Source: JAJECS01 sp965262745
Lineage (GTDB): Bacteria; Chloroflexota; UBA11872
Direction of reading: 5' to 3'
Length of the DNA stretch: 64,000 bases
Assembly: GCA_965262745.1 (NCBI GenBank)
Contig: OZ253558.1
Span: forward strand, 620,001 to 684,000
Below are positions 36,459 to 44,270 of this stretch, one piece after another. The stretch's first letter is position 1. Each line of letters opens with the position of its first letter. Both the position numbers and the translations under genes were made by a program. Under the pieces are notes generated by a model. It was given only the letters and a program-made list of their open reading frames with translations, was not told where the DNA came from and did not search any database.

Positions 36459-36536
36459 ATGCCTCGATTCAATTGGGCCGAGCAGTATCCCTTCGCGTTT
36501 ACGCGGCCGGCGCGGCCGGGTGCAAATGCCATGTAG
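36459..36536 (+). CDS. Aromatic-rich leader peptide of the aro operon
   Basis: A 25-codon ORF, ATG to TAG, ends 24 bases before a terminator hairpin and 84 bases before aroF. Codons 4, 6, 10, 12 and 14 are Phe, Trp, Tyr, Phe and Phe (RFNWAEQYPFAF in the middle), a density far above chance. This is the classic layout of ribosome-mediated attenuation, in which scarcity of charged aromatic tRNAs stalls the ribosome and prevents the terminator from forming. No ribosome site is visible; a weak TAGTGT 8 bases before the ATG would make it nearly leaderless. Confidence 0.75.
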   Translation: MPRFNWAEQYPFAFTRPARPGANAM

Positions 36537-36560
36537 CCCCCTGATCGAGAACGCGCTGGC

Positions 36561-36587
36561 AGCAGAGGTCAAAGCCTCTGCTTTTTT
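36561..36587 (+). terminator. Attenuator terminator before aroF
   Basis: AGCAGAGG, the loop TCAAAG and CCTCTGCT, followed by T6 (36582-36587), is a textbook intrinsic terminator. It lies between the aromatic leader ORF and aroF, which starts 33 bases later with GGAGGAG as ribosome site. GCCGGCGCG (36506-36514) inside the leader ORF could pair with CGCGCTGGC (36552-36560) next to the stem. I could not establish a fully exclusive antiterminator. Confidence 0.85.
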
Positions 36588-36620
36588 CTTGCCTACATTC
36601 GACCGGAGGAGAACGCGCCC

Positions 36621-37655
36621 ATGATTGTCGTCTTGTCCAAGCGGGCTTCGCCCGACCAGATCGAAGCCGTCGCCGGGCGTATCCGGGCCGAAGGCCTGGA
36701 GACGCGAATGCTTTACGGCGTCGAAAAGACCGTGATCGCGGTGATCGGCAGCCGGCCGCCCGAATTGCTCCAGCAGGTCGAGCGCATGCCGGGCGTCGAA
36801 GTCGCCATGCCTATCGGGGCGCCCTACAAGCTGGCGGCGCAGCGCAACGGGCACGAGCGCACCGTCGTCACCGTCGGCGGTCAGGCGATCGGCGACGGAT
36901 CGGTCACCGTCATGGCCGGACCGTGCACGGTTGAGAGCCGCGAACAGCTGATGACGACGGCCAAGCACGTCACGGCGCAGGGCGCCCATGTGCTGCGCGG
37001 CGGCGCGTTCAAGCCGCGCAGCTCGCCCTACAGCTTCCAGGGCCTCGGCACCGAGGGTCTGCGGCTGCTCGAGGAAGCCAAGGCGCTGACGGGCTTGCCC
37101 ATCATCACCGAGGTTCTCGATCCGCGGCAGGTTGAAGAGGTCGCCGGCATTGCCGACATCTTGCAGATTGGCACGCGCAACGCCCAGAACTACCCCCTGC
37201 TCACGGAAGCGGGTCGGCTCGAGACGCCGGTGCTGCTCAAGCGGGGCATGGGCAATACCATCGAAGAGTGGGTGATGTGCGCCGAGTACATCCTGGCCGC
37301 GGGCAACCCCAACGTGCTGCTGTGCGAGCGCGGCATTCGCACTTTCGAGACCGAATCCCGCTTCACCCTCGATCTCAACGCCGTGCCCCTGCTGCGCCGG
37401 GCCACCCACCTGCCGATCATCGTGGACCCGTCCCAGGGCACGGGCAAATGGCACATGGTCGAGCCCATGACCCTGGCGGCGATCGCTGCCGGAGCCGACG
37501 GCGTGTTGCTCGAGGTGCACCCCTCGCCTGACACGGCGCTGATCGACGGGGCACAGAGCCTCAGCCTGGAGCACTTCACGCAGCTTATGCACAAGCTCGC
37601 GCCGCTGGCGCAGGCGCTGGGTCGCTCGGTGACGCCGGCCGCCGCGGTGATGTAG
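36621..37655 (+). CDS. aroF: 3-deoxy-7-phosphoheptulonate synthase (type I-beta, Thermotoga-like)
   Basis: 344 residues; joins phosphoenolpyruvate and erythrose 4-phosphate to begin the shikimate pathway. Residues 1-70 form the ferredoxin/ACT-like regulatory domain (MIVVLSKRASPDQIEAVAGR) known from the Thermotoga enzyme, where Tyr/Phe bind. The barrel has MAGPCTVES (metal Cys), GGAFKPRSSPYSFQG, LLKRGMG and LLEVHPSPD. One metal-binding position differs: the segment expected as DPSH is DPSQGTGK. Strong GGAGGAG ribosome site. The stop overlaps the aroA start (TAGTG), and an aromatic attenuator lies upstream. Confidence 0.95.
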   Translation: MIVVLSKRASPDQIEAVAGRIRAEGLETRMLYGVEKTVIAVIGSRPPELLQQVERMPGVEVAMPIGAPYKLAAQRNGHERTVVTVGGQAIGDGSVTVMAGPCTVESREQLMTTAKHVTAQGAHVLRGGAFKPRSSPYSFQGLGTEGLRLLEEAKALTGLPIITEVLDPRQVEEVAGIADILQIGTRNAQNYPLLTEAGRLETPVLLKRGMGNTIEEWVMCAEYILAAGNPNVLLCERGIRTFETESRFTLDLNAVPLLRRATHLPIIVDPSQGTGKWHMVEPMTLAAIAAGADGVLLEVHPSPDTALIDGAQSLSLEHFTQLMHKLAPLAQALGRSVTPAAAVM

Positions 37656-38947
37656 TGCAACGGGCGCGGACCCGCGTCGTCCAACCGGCCCGCCGCCTGC
37701 GCGGTGAGCTGCGCGTGCCGGGCGACAAGTCCATCACCCATCGCGCTTTCCTGCTGGGTGCGATCGGCGAGGGGGATTCGCGCTTCCGACGGCCGGGGCT
37801 CGGCGCCGACACCCAGGCCACGGCCGGCGTCATCTCCGCCTTGGGCGTGGATCACTGTCTGGGCGACCGCGAGCTGGTGGTCCGCGGCCGCGGCTTTGCC
37901 GGCCTGCGCGAGCCCGACGATGTCCTGCAGTGCGGCAACAGCGGCACGACGGTGCGCCTCCTCAGCGGCATCCTCGCCGGGCGGCCATTTCACTCGTTCG
38001 TGACCGGCGACGACTCGCTGCGCCGCCGCCCGATGGGACGCGTGGTCGATCCGCTGCGCACGATGGGCGCCCGCATCCGCGCCCGCGCGAACGGCACCCT
38101 TGCGCCCATGGCCTTTGCACCCGCCAGCTTGCGCGGAGCGTGCCTCACGTCGCCGGTCGCCAGCGCGCAGGTCAAATCGGCCGTCGTGCTCGCCGCGCTC
38201 CAAGCCGAAGGGCCGACGTCGATTCGGCAGCCCGCGCCCTCACGTGACCACACGGAGCGCATGCTGCGCGGGCAGGGCGCGGCCATCGCATCGGACGGCG
38301 CGACGGTCACCTGCACGCCCGGCGGGCCGCTGGCGCCGCTGGACATGGACATTCCGGGCGACTTCTCATCCGCCGCCTTTTGGATCGTGGCGGCCGTGGT
38401 GCACCGCGACGCGGAGGTCACCATACGGAACGTCGGGCTCAACCCCACGCGGACGGGCCTGCTGGACGTGCTGCGCGCGATGGGCGCCGACGTGGCTGTC
38501 GAAATCGAACGGCGCGAGCCCGAGCCCACCGGCACCATCGTGGCGCGGTCGTCGTCCTTGCGCGGGACCGAGGTGAGCGGCGACCTCGTGCCGCGGCTTA
38601 TCGACGAAGCGCCATTAATTGCCTTGCTTGCCGTGCACGCCGAAGGCGCATCGCGGCTGCGAGACGCGGCCGAGCTGGCCGCCAAGGAGTCAAACCGGCT
38701 GCGCACGACCGCCGCTGCGCTGGCGGCGCTCGGCGCCGAGGTTGACGACCACCCAGACGGTTTCGCGGCGGCCGGGGGCGAACGCATCGGTGGCGGGCGC
38801 CCCGACGCGGCGGGTGACCACCGCATCGCCATGCTGGCCGCAGCCGCCGCGCTGGCGGGTGACGGCCCGGTCACCATCGACGGCGCCGCGAGCGCCGCGG
38901 TGTCCTATCCCACCTTTTGGGACGATCTCGGGTCGCTGTGCGAATGA
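37655..38947 (+). CDS. aroA: 3-phosphoshikimate 1-carboxyvinyltransferase (EPSP synthase)
   Basis: 430 residues from a GTG that overlaps the aroF stop by one base. Signatures are LRVPGDKSITHRAFLLGAIG (substrate-binding Lys/Ser), LQCGNSGTTVRLLSGIL, DFSSAAFWIVAA and DHRIAMLAAAAALAG. It adds an enolpyruvyl group to shikimate 3-phosphate. The GNSGTT segment around the phosphoenolpyruvate site has the usual Gly. Its stop overlaps the aroE ATG (ATGA), so the aro genes are translationally chained. Confidence 0.95.
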   Translation: MQRARTRVVQPARRLRGELRVPGDKSITHRAFLLGAIGEGDSRFRRPGLGADTQATAGVISALGVDHCLGDRELVVRGRGFAGLREPDDVLQCGNSGTTVRLLSGILAGRPFHSFVTGDDSLRRRPMGRVVDPLRTMGARIRARANGTLAPMAFAPASLRGACLTSPVASAQVKSAVVLAALQAEGPTSIRQPAPSRDHTERMLRGQGAAIASDGATVTCTPGGPLAPLDMDIPGDFSSAAFWIVAAVVHRDAEVTIRNVGLNPTRTGLLDVLRAMGADVAVEIERREPEPTGTIVARSSSLRGTEVSGDLVPRLIDEAPLIALLAVHAEGASRLRDAAELAAKESNRLRTTAAALAALGAEVDDHPDGFAAAGGERIGGGRPDAAGDHRIAMLAAAAALAGDGPVTIDGAASAAVSYPTFWDDLGSLCE

Positions 38948-39807
38948 GCGGCCGCATCCGCTTCGGCGTAATTGGCTGGCCGCTCGGGCACACGCTGTCC
39001 CCGGTCTTTCAGCAGGCGGCGCTCGACGCTCTGGGCATCGCGGCTGCGTACGCCGCCGTGCCGACGCCCCCCGACGACCTGGAGGCGCGGCTGGACGCGG
39101 CGCGTCGGGGCGAATGGCGCGGTCTCAACGTGACCATTCCCCATAAGGTCCGCGTGGCCGAGCTCGTCGACCGCCGCACGCCGGCCGCCGAGCGTCTGGG
39201 GGCCGTCAACACGGTGGACGCCGCCGGCGGCCGGCTCGTTGGCGACAACACCGACGTGCTGGGATTTGCCCGCGCGCTCACCGAGCACGGCGGCTTCGAT
39301 CCCGTCGGCAAACGCGCCGTGCTCCTGGGCGCCGGCGGCGCAGGTCGCGCGGTGGCCTGGGCGCTGTGCGATCTCGGGGTCGAGCATCTCACCCTGGCCA
39401 ACCGCCGCCCCGAGCGTGCCGAGGCGCTGGCGGCCGCGCTTCACGGCCAGCCACTCGGGGTCACCCCCTGCGGCCTTGAGGATCCGCTGCTGCGGCGCGA
39501 GTTGCGCGCCGCGGCGCTGCTCGTGAATGCGACGAGTCTCGGCATGGCCGGGGGGCCCGCACCGTTGGCCTTGCCGCTGCCGGCGTCCTGGCTGCACGAC
39601 GGTCTGTTCGTCTGCGACATCGTGTACCGCCCCGCCGAAACGCCCCTGCTGGCACATGCGCGATCCATCGGCTGCCGCGTGCTCGGTGGCCTCGAGATGC
39701 TGGTCTTGCAGGGCGCAGCCAGCCTGGAGCGCTGGCTCGGTCGACCGGCGCCCGTGCCCACTATGATGGAAGCCGCCCGACGCGCGCTGGCCGCATCGGG
39801 GGCGTAG
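38944..39807 (+). CDS. aroE: Shikimate dehydrogenase
   Basis: The ATG at 38944 overlaps the aroA stop, giving 287 residues. It reduces 3-dehydroshikimate to shikimate with NADPH. Features are VIGWPLGHTLSPVFQQAALD (shikimate-binding, Thr in place of the more common Ser), GLNVTIPHKV (catalytic Lys), VGDNTDVLGF (Asp), and the NADP site LLGAGGAGRAVAWAL followed by LANRRPERAE, where Arg residues favour NADPH. It ends 4 bases before aroC. Confidence 0.95.
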   Translation: MSGRIRFGVIGWPLGHTLSPVFQQAALDALGIAAAYAAVPTPPDDLEARLDAARRGEWRGLNVTIPHKVRVAELVDRRTPAAERLGAVNTVDAAGGRLVGDNTDVLGFARALTEHGGFDPVGKRAVLLGAGGAGRAVAWALCDLGVEHLTLANRRPERAEALAAALHGQPLGVTPCGLEDPLLRRELRAAALLVNATSLGMAGGPAPLALPLPASWLHDGLFVCDIVYRPAETPLLAHARSIGCRVLGGLEMLVLQGAASLERWLGRPAPVPTMMEAARRALAASGA

Positions 39808-39811
39808 CACC

Positions 39812-40996
39812 ATGGCAAACCTTCGTTTTCTAACCGCCGGAGAGTCGCATGGCCCTGGGCTGACCGTGATCGTCGAGGGGCTGCCGTTCGGCCTTGACCT
39901 CACGGTGGACGACATCAATCCCGAGCTGGCACGCCGGCAGGGCGGCTACGGGCGCGGCGGGCGCATGCAGATCGAACGCGATCAGGTCACCATCCGCAGC
40001 GGCGTGCGTCACGGCCGCACGCTGGGTAGTCCACTGGCGCTGCTGATCGAGAACCGCGACTGGGCGAACTGGCGCGAAAAGATGGCGGTGGAGCCGATCG
40101 ATGGAGTCATTCCGCCGGTGACCAAACCCCGGCCGGGTCACGCGGACCTGGCGGGCATGGTCAAGTACGGCACGGACGATCTGCGCAACATTCTCGAGCG
40201 TTCGAGCGCGCGCGAGACCAGCTCGCGCGTCGCCGCGGGCGCCGTGGCGCGGCGTCTGCTGGCGGCGACGGGCATCGAGATCCGCAGTCGCACGGCGCGT
40301 GTCGGTCCGGTCGATGACACTCCCGACCTCGATCCGCTGCAGCCCGAGACCTGGCCCTGGGACGAGGTCGAAGCCTCGCCGCTGCGTGCCGTCACTCCGG
40401 ATCGCGCCGACGCGATGATCGAGGCGATCGACGCCGCGCGGGATGCCGGCTCAACCCTGGGAGGCGTGTTCGAGGTCATCGCCTGGGGGCTGCCGATCGG
40501 TCTTGGCAGTCACGTGCACTGGGACCGCAAGCTCGACGGCCGCCTGGCCCAAGCCATCCTGAGCATCAACGCCGTCAAAGGCGTGGAGATCGGCAGCGCG
40601 TTCGACAACACCGCGCGGCGCGGCCACGACGTGCATGACGCGATCGACCGCACGCAAGCGGCCGGCTGGACGCGCCTGAGCAATCGTGCCGGCGGCACCG
40701 AGGGCGGCATGACGAACGGACAGCCGCTGGTCGTGCGCGGCGCCCTCAAGCCGATCTCGACCATGCGAACGCCGCTGCAGACCGTCGACGTCAAGACCCA
40801 CGAGCGAACCCAGGCGCACTTCGAACGCTCCGACGTGTGCGTGGTGCCTGCGGCCGGAGTGATCGGCGAGGCCATGGTCGCGCTGGTCTTGGCGGACGCG
40901 CTGCTGGAAAAATTCGGCGGCGACAACATGCACGACATCGCGGCCGCGGTGCTCGCGCAGCAGGCGGCCTCGCGGGCGGCGCCTGCGGCCACGTGA
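39812..40996 (+). CDS. aroC: Chorismate synthase
   Basis: 394 residues; the last common step, making chorismate with reduced FMN. Signatures are FLTAGESHGPGLTVIVEG, KPRPGHADLAGMVKYG, RSSARETSSRVAAGA and SNRAGGTEGGMTNGQPLVVRGA. Length and motifs are typical. A flavin reductase is needed to supply reduced FMN in monofunctional enzymes; the one at 14.7 kb is a possible but unproven source. Its stop overlaps the aroK GTG. Confidence 0.96.
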   Translation: MANLRFLTAGESHGPGLTVIVEGLPFGLDLTVDDINPELARRQGGYGRGGRMQIERDQVTIRSGVRHGRTLGSPLALLIENRDWANWREKMAVEPIDGVIPPVTKPRPGHADLAGMVKYGTDDLRNILERSSARETSSRVAAGAVARRLLAATGIEIRSRTARVGPVDDTPDLDPLQPETWPWDEVEASPLRAVTPDRADAMIEAIDAARDAGSTLGGVFEVIAWGLPIGLGSHVHWDRKLDGRLAQAILSINAVKGVEIGSAFDNTARRGHDVHDAIDRTQAAGWTRLSNRAGGTEGGMTNGQPLVVRGALKPISTMRTPLQTVDVKTHERTQAHFERSDVCVVPAAGVIGEAMVALVLADALLEKFGGDNMHDIAAAVLAQQAASRAAPAAT

Positions 40997-41541
40997 GCGT
41001 CCCTGGCCCCGTGGACCGGCTGTTCCTCGTGGGCCTCAGCGGCGCCGGCAAGTCCTCGGTCGCGGCGGCCGCGGCCGCTCGACTTGGATGGACCGCCTGG
41101 GACAGCGACGTCGAGATTGCGGCGCGTGCCGGCCGGTCGATCCCGCGCATCTTTGCCGAGGACGGTGAACCGGCCTTTCGCGCCCTTGAACGGGACGTCG
41201 TGAATCGACTCAGTGGCAAGCCGAGCGCCGTAGGCGCCCTGGGCGGCGGCGCCATGTCGGATGCGGCGACCCGTGAGCGGCTGCTGGACCGCGGGCTCGT
41301 CGCCTGGCTGCAAGTGAGCCCGGTCGTCGCCGCCGCCCGCCTCCAGGCCGCGCTGGCGGATGAGCCGCGCCCGATGCTCGGCGCCGATCCGCGACGAAGG
41401 CTTGTCGAGCTGATCGAGGCGCGCGCGGCAGCCTATCGGCAAGCCCACGTCCACATCGCCACGGATGGCCGCTCGGTAGCCGAGGTTGCCGAGGCGCTCA
41501 CCGTCAAGGTGCGCGCCGCACAGGCCAGCCCGCCGGCCTGA
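40993..41541 (+). CDS. aroK: Shikimate kinase
   Basis: 182 residues from the GTG at 40993, overlapping the aroC stop by 4 bases. Walker A is LVGLSGAGKSSVA, the shikimate-binding Asp lies in WDSDVEIAARAGRSI, GALGGGAM is the usual Gly-rich loop, and DEPRPMLG carries the lid Arg. The last codon overlaps the aroB ATG by one base. Longer in-frame readings upstream lie inside aroC and are rejected. Confidence 0.93.
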   Translation: MSVPGPVDRLFLVGLSGAGKSSVAAAAAARLGWTAWDSDVEIAARAGRSIPRIFAEDGEPAFRALERDVVNRLSGKPSAVGALGGGAMSDAATRERLLDRGLVAWLQVSPVVAAARLQAALADEPRPMLGADPRRRLVELIEARAAAYRQAHVHIATDGRSVAEVAEALTVKVRAAQASPPA

Positions 41542-42605
41542 TGGGCGCCCTCGACCGCATCCTGATCGAGCGCGGCGCCAGCGCACGGCTGGCCGAGGTG
41601 CTGGATCGCGATTGCTTGCCGCCGCGGGCGTGGCTGATTGCCGACGCAAACGTCATGCAGGTGCACGGCGAGCGAATCCTCGCGGACCTCGCACGGGGCG
41701 GTGTTGCCGTCACGTCGCGGGCCGTGCCCCCCGGCGAGCCCAGCAAGTCGGTCGCGATGGCCGCCGAGCTTTGGGGCTGGCTGTCGGCGGAGGGCGCTGA
41801 GCGGGCCGACCCGATCATTGCCCTGGGCGGCGGCGTGGTGGGCGATCTCGCCGGATTCGTGGCCGCCACCTATCTGCGCGGTGTCCCGTTGATTCAGGTG
41901 CCGACGACGTTGCTGGCCCAGATCGACAGCAGCGTCGGCGGCAAGGTGGCGGTGGACCTAGCATCGGGCAAGAACCTTGTCGGCGCGTTCTATCCGGCGC
42001 GGCAAACCGTGATCGACCCCGACCTGCTGGCCACGCTGCCGCGGCGGCAGCTGGTGGCAGACTACGCGGAAGTGATCAAGACGGCGGTCATCTTCGACGC
42101 GGACATGTTCGAGCGCATCGAGCGACATGCCGACGCCTACGACGCCCCCGTGCTGCTGGACGAGTTGGTGACGCGTTGCGTGCGCTGGAAGGCGCGGGTT
42201 GTCGACGAGGATCCGCACGACCGCGGCGCGCGCGCGGTGCTCAACTATGGGCACACCATCGCGCATGCCCTGGAAACCGTCGGCGGCTACGGCGCCTACC
42301 GGCACGGCGAGGCCGTGGCGATCGGTATGCGGGGCGCAGCCGCCATCAGCGTCCGCGTGGGCGCGCTCGCGTCAGCCGATGCGGACCGGCAACATGCCCT
42401 GCTGCGTCAAGTCGGCTTGCCCCAAACGTACGCCAACGTCGAGCCCGACGAGCTGCTCACGGCGATGCAACGCGACAAGAAAGTTCGCGGCGGCCGCATC
42501 CAGTGGGTGCTGGCCGAGCGAATCGGCGCCGCCAGCCCAGGGCATCACGTCGACCCCCGGATCGTGCGCGACGTACTGCGCGAAATTCGCGCGCCGTCCG
42601 CATGA
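41541..42605 (+). CDS. aroB: 3-dehydroquinate synthase
   Basis: 354 residues. NAD site at ALGGGVVGDLAGFVAATYLRG, followed by PTTLLAQIDSSVGGKVAVDL; the zinc ligands include Glu in ADYAEVIKTAVI and His in YGHTIAHALE and the later HGEAVAIG. It converts DAHP to 3-dehydroquinate. It is the last aro gene of this operon. No 3-dehydroquinate dehydratase (aroD or aroQ) is present in the window, so that one step must be encoded elsewhere. Confidence 0.95.
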   Translation: MGALDRILIERGASARLAEVLDRDCLPPRAWLIADANVMQVHGERILADLARGGVAVTSRAVPPGEPSKSVAMAAELWGWLSAEGAERADPIIALGGGVVGDLAGFVAATYLRGVPLIQVPTTLLAQIDSSVGGKVAVDLASGKNLVGAFYPARQTVIDPDLLATLPRRQLVADYAEVIKTAVIFDADMFERIERHADAYDAPVLLDELVTRCVRWKARVVDEDPHDRGARAVLNYGHTIAHALETVGGYGAYRHGEAVAIGMRGAAAISVRVGALASADADRQHALLRQVGLPQTYANVEPDELLTAMQRDKKVRGGRIQWVLAERIGAASPGHHVDPRIVRDVLREIRAPSA

Positions 42606-42656
42606 GCACGACGCCTCTACAATCCGGTATGCCTCGCCGATCAAGGGAAACGTAGC

Positions 42657-43481
42657 GTGGAGCCGCTTGGCCGCGTCATCACCGTGGCGCTGGCGCTCGC
42701 CGCCGCATTCGCGGCGGCGGCGTGGGTGGCCGGCGCCATCTGGGCGCACTACGACATCGGGCGGCGCACCCAAGACCTCTATATCCGGATGTTCGCCACG
42801 CTGATGGTGCTGCTGCTCGGTCCGATTGGCGCGGTGCTCTACCTGATCCTGCGTCCCCGCGAGACGCTCGACGAGGCCTACCTGCGCGCGCTGCAGGAAG
42901 AAGTGCTCTTGCAAGAGATGCAGCCGCCACCCGCGGCGGAAGCCGCGGCGAGCCTGCTCGCGATCAACGGGCGCGCGCCCATCATCGGACGCGGCGCATT
43001 CGTGGCACCCGGGGCCAAGCTGATAGGCGACGTGCGCCTCGGGGACGGTGCCAGCGTTTGGTACAACACCGTGATTCGCGCCGACATCGCGCCGGTCGTC
43101 ATCGGCGCGGGCACCAACATCCAGGACGGCTGCGTGCTGCACGTGGACCCCGGAGGGCCGCTGCGCATCGGCGCCAACGTCACCGTTGGGCATATGGCCG
43201 TGTTGCATGCCTGCACGATCGAGGACGAATGCCTCATCGGCATCCAGTCGACGGTGCTCAGCGGGGCACACGTGGCCCGCCACTCGATCGTGGGGGCAGC
43301 CGCGCTCGTGCCGGAAAACAGGGAGTTTCCCGCGGCGTCGCTGCTCATCGGCGTGCCGGCGCGACCGGTGCGCGAGGTCACCGCGCAGGAAGTCCAACAC
43401 CTGATCATCGAGCGGGCGGCGGAATACCGCGCACTGGCGGCCGACGAGCGCGCCGCCGGCCACAACACCGCGGCGGGCTGA
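42657..43481 (+). CDS. Gamma-class carbonic anhydrase-like protein with N-terminal membrane anchor
   Basis: 274 residues from a GTG. Residues 5-29 and 45-66 are hydrophobic helices (VALALAAAFAAAAWVAGAIW; LMVLLLGPIGAVLYLIL), followed by a charged helix. From about residue 100 there is a left-handed beta helix of hexapeptide repeats with GDVRLGDGASVWYNTVIRAD and the three His ligands of the gamma class (VLHVD, VGHMAVLH). Most such proteins (YrdA, PaaY, CaiE, Cam) lack a membrane anchor. Catalysis is plausible but many relatives are inactive. It follows aroB by 51 bases and precedes radC by 8. Confidence 0.82.
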   Translation: MEPLGRVITVALALAAAFAAAAWVAGAIWAHYDIGRRTQDLYIRMFATLMVLLLGPIGAVLYLILRPRETLDEAYLRALQEEVLLQEMQPPPAAEAAASLLAINGRAPIIGRGAFVAPGAKLIGDVRLGDGASVWYNTVIRADIAPVVIGAGTNIQDGCVLHVDPGGPLRIGANVTVGHMAVLHACTIEDECLIGIQSTVLSGAHVARHSIVGAAALVPENREFPAASLLIGVPARPVREVTAQEVQHLIIERAAEYRALAADERAAGHNTAAG

Positions 43482-43489
43482 TCCGCCGG

Positions 43490-44212
43490 ATGCCCGCCGC
43501 GCCTGACGACCCACGGCCCGGCTATAGCGTTCGTATTCGCGACATGGCGGCCAGCAGCCGCCCGCGGGAACGGCTGGACCAAGAAGGCCCGGCGGCGCTC
43601 AGCGACGCCGAGTTGCTCGCGATCATCCTGCGCGTAGGGTCCGCCCGCGGAAGCGCCGTTGAGCTGGGCCAGTCGTTGCTCGCTGCCATGGGCGGTCTCG
43701 CGGCGCTGGCGGACGCGAGCGTGGCCGAGCTCTGCGCGCACCACGGAATCGGCCGCGCCAAAGCGGTGCAGATCAAGGCGGCGCTGGAGCTGGCGCGCCG
43801 GCTGCAGCGCGAGCCGGCGGAAGCCCGGCCCGAGATCCGCAGCCCCGATGACGCCGCACGGATCTTGGCGCCGCGCATCGCCGCGCTGCCACGCGAGACG
43901 CTGCAAGTGGTCCTGCTCGACGGGCGGCATAGGGTGATGGGCGTGTCCCAGATCGCCGAGGGCCGGGTCAACACCGTGGGCGCGCGCATGGCGGAGGTGT
44001 TTCGCGACGCCGTGCGCCAGGACTGCCCGGCCGTGATCCTGGCCCACAACCATCCCTCGGGCGACCCGGCGCCTTCCGAGGAAGACACCAAGCTCACGCG
44101 CACGGCGGCCGAGGCCGGCAAGATCCTCGGCGTCGAGGTGCTCGACCACCTGGTGATCGCTCGCGGTCCGTCCAACTACGTGAGCCTGCGCGAGCAGGGC
44201 CTGGAATGGTAG
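43490..44212 (+). CDS. radC: RadC family JAB-domain protein
   Basis: 240 residues from the ATG at 43490. An N-terminal helix-hairpin-helix region (LSDAELLAIILRVGS, HHGIGRAKAVQIKAALE) precedes a JAB/MPN metallo-domain with LAHNHPSGDPAPSEEDTKLT, in which HNHPSGD provides two His and the Asp ligand. RadC proteins were linked to DNA repair, but their true role is unsettled. Longer in-frame readings upstream lie in the carbonic anhydrase gene and are rejected. It is probably co-transcribed with that gene. Confidence 0.92.
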   Translation: MPAAPDDPRPGYSVRIRDMAASSRPRERLDQEGPAALSDAELLAIILRVGSARGSAVELGQSLLAAMGGLAALADASVAELCAHHGIGRAKAVQIKAALELARRLQREPAEARPEIRSPDDAARILAPRIAALPRETLQVVLLDGRHRVMGVSQIAEGRVNTVGARMAEVFRDAVRQDCPAVILAHNHPSGDPAPSEEDTKLTRTAAEAGKILGVEVLDHLVIARGPSNYVSLREQGLEW

Positions 44213-44270
44213 CCCTGCATCACTTGCGCCCCGCGATGACCGCTGGCGTCCGCAATGGTCCGAGCGTCCC

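Noticed and set aside
42722..43489. Upstream extension of RadC
   Set aside because: It lies in the wrong frame of the carbonic anhydrase gene, and the product is low-complexity Arg/Gly/Ala until the RadC ATG at 43490.
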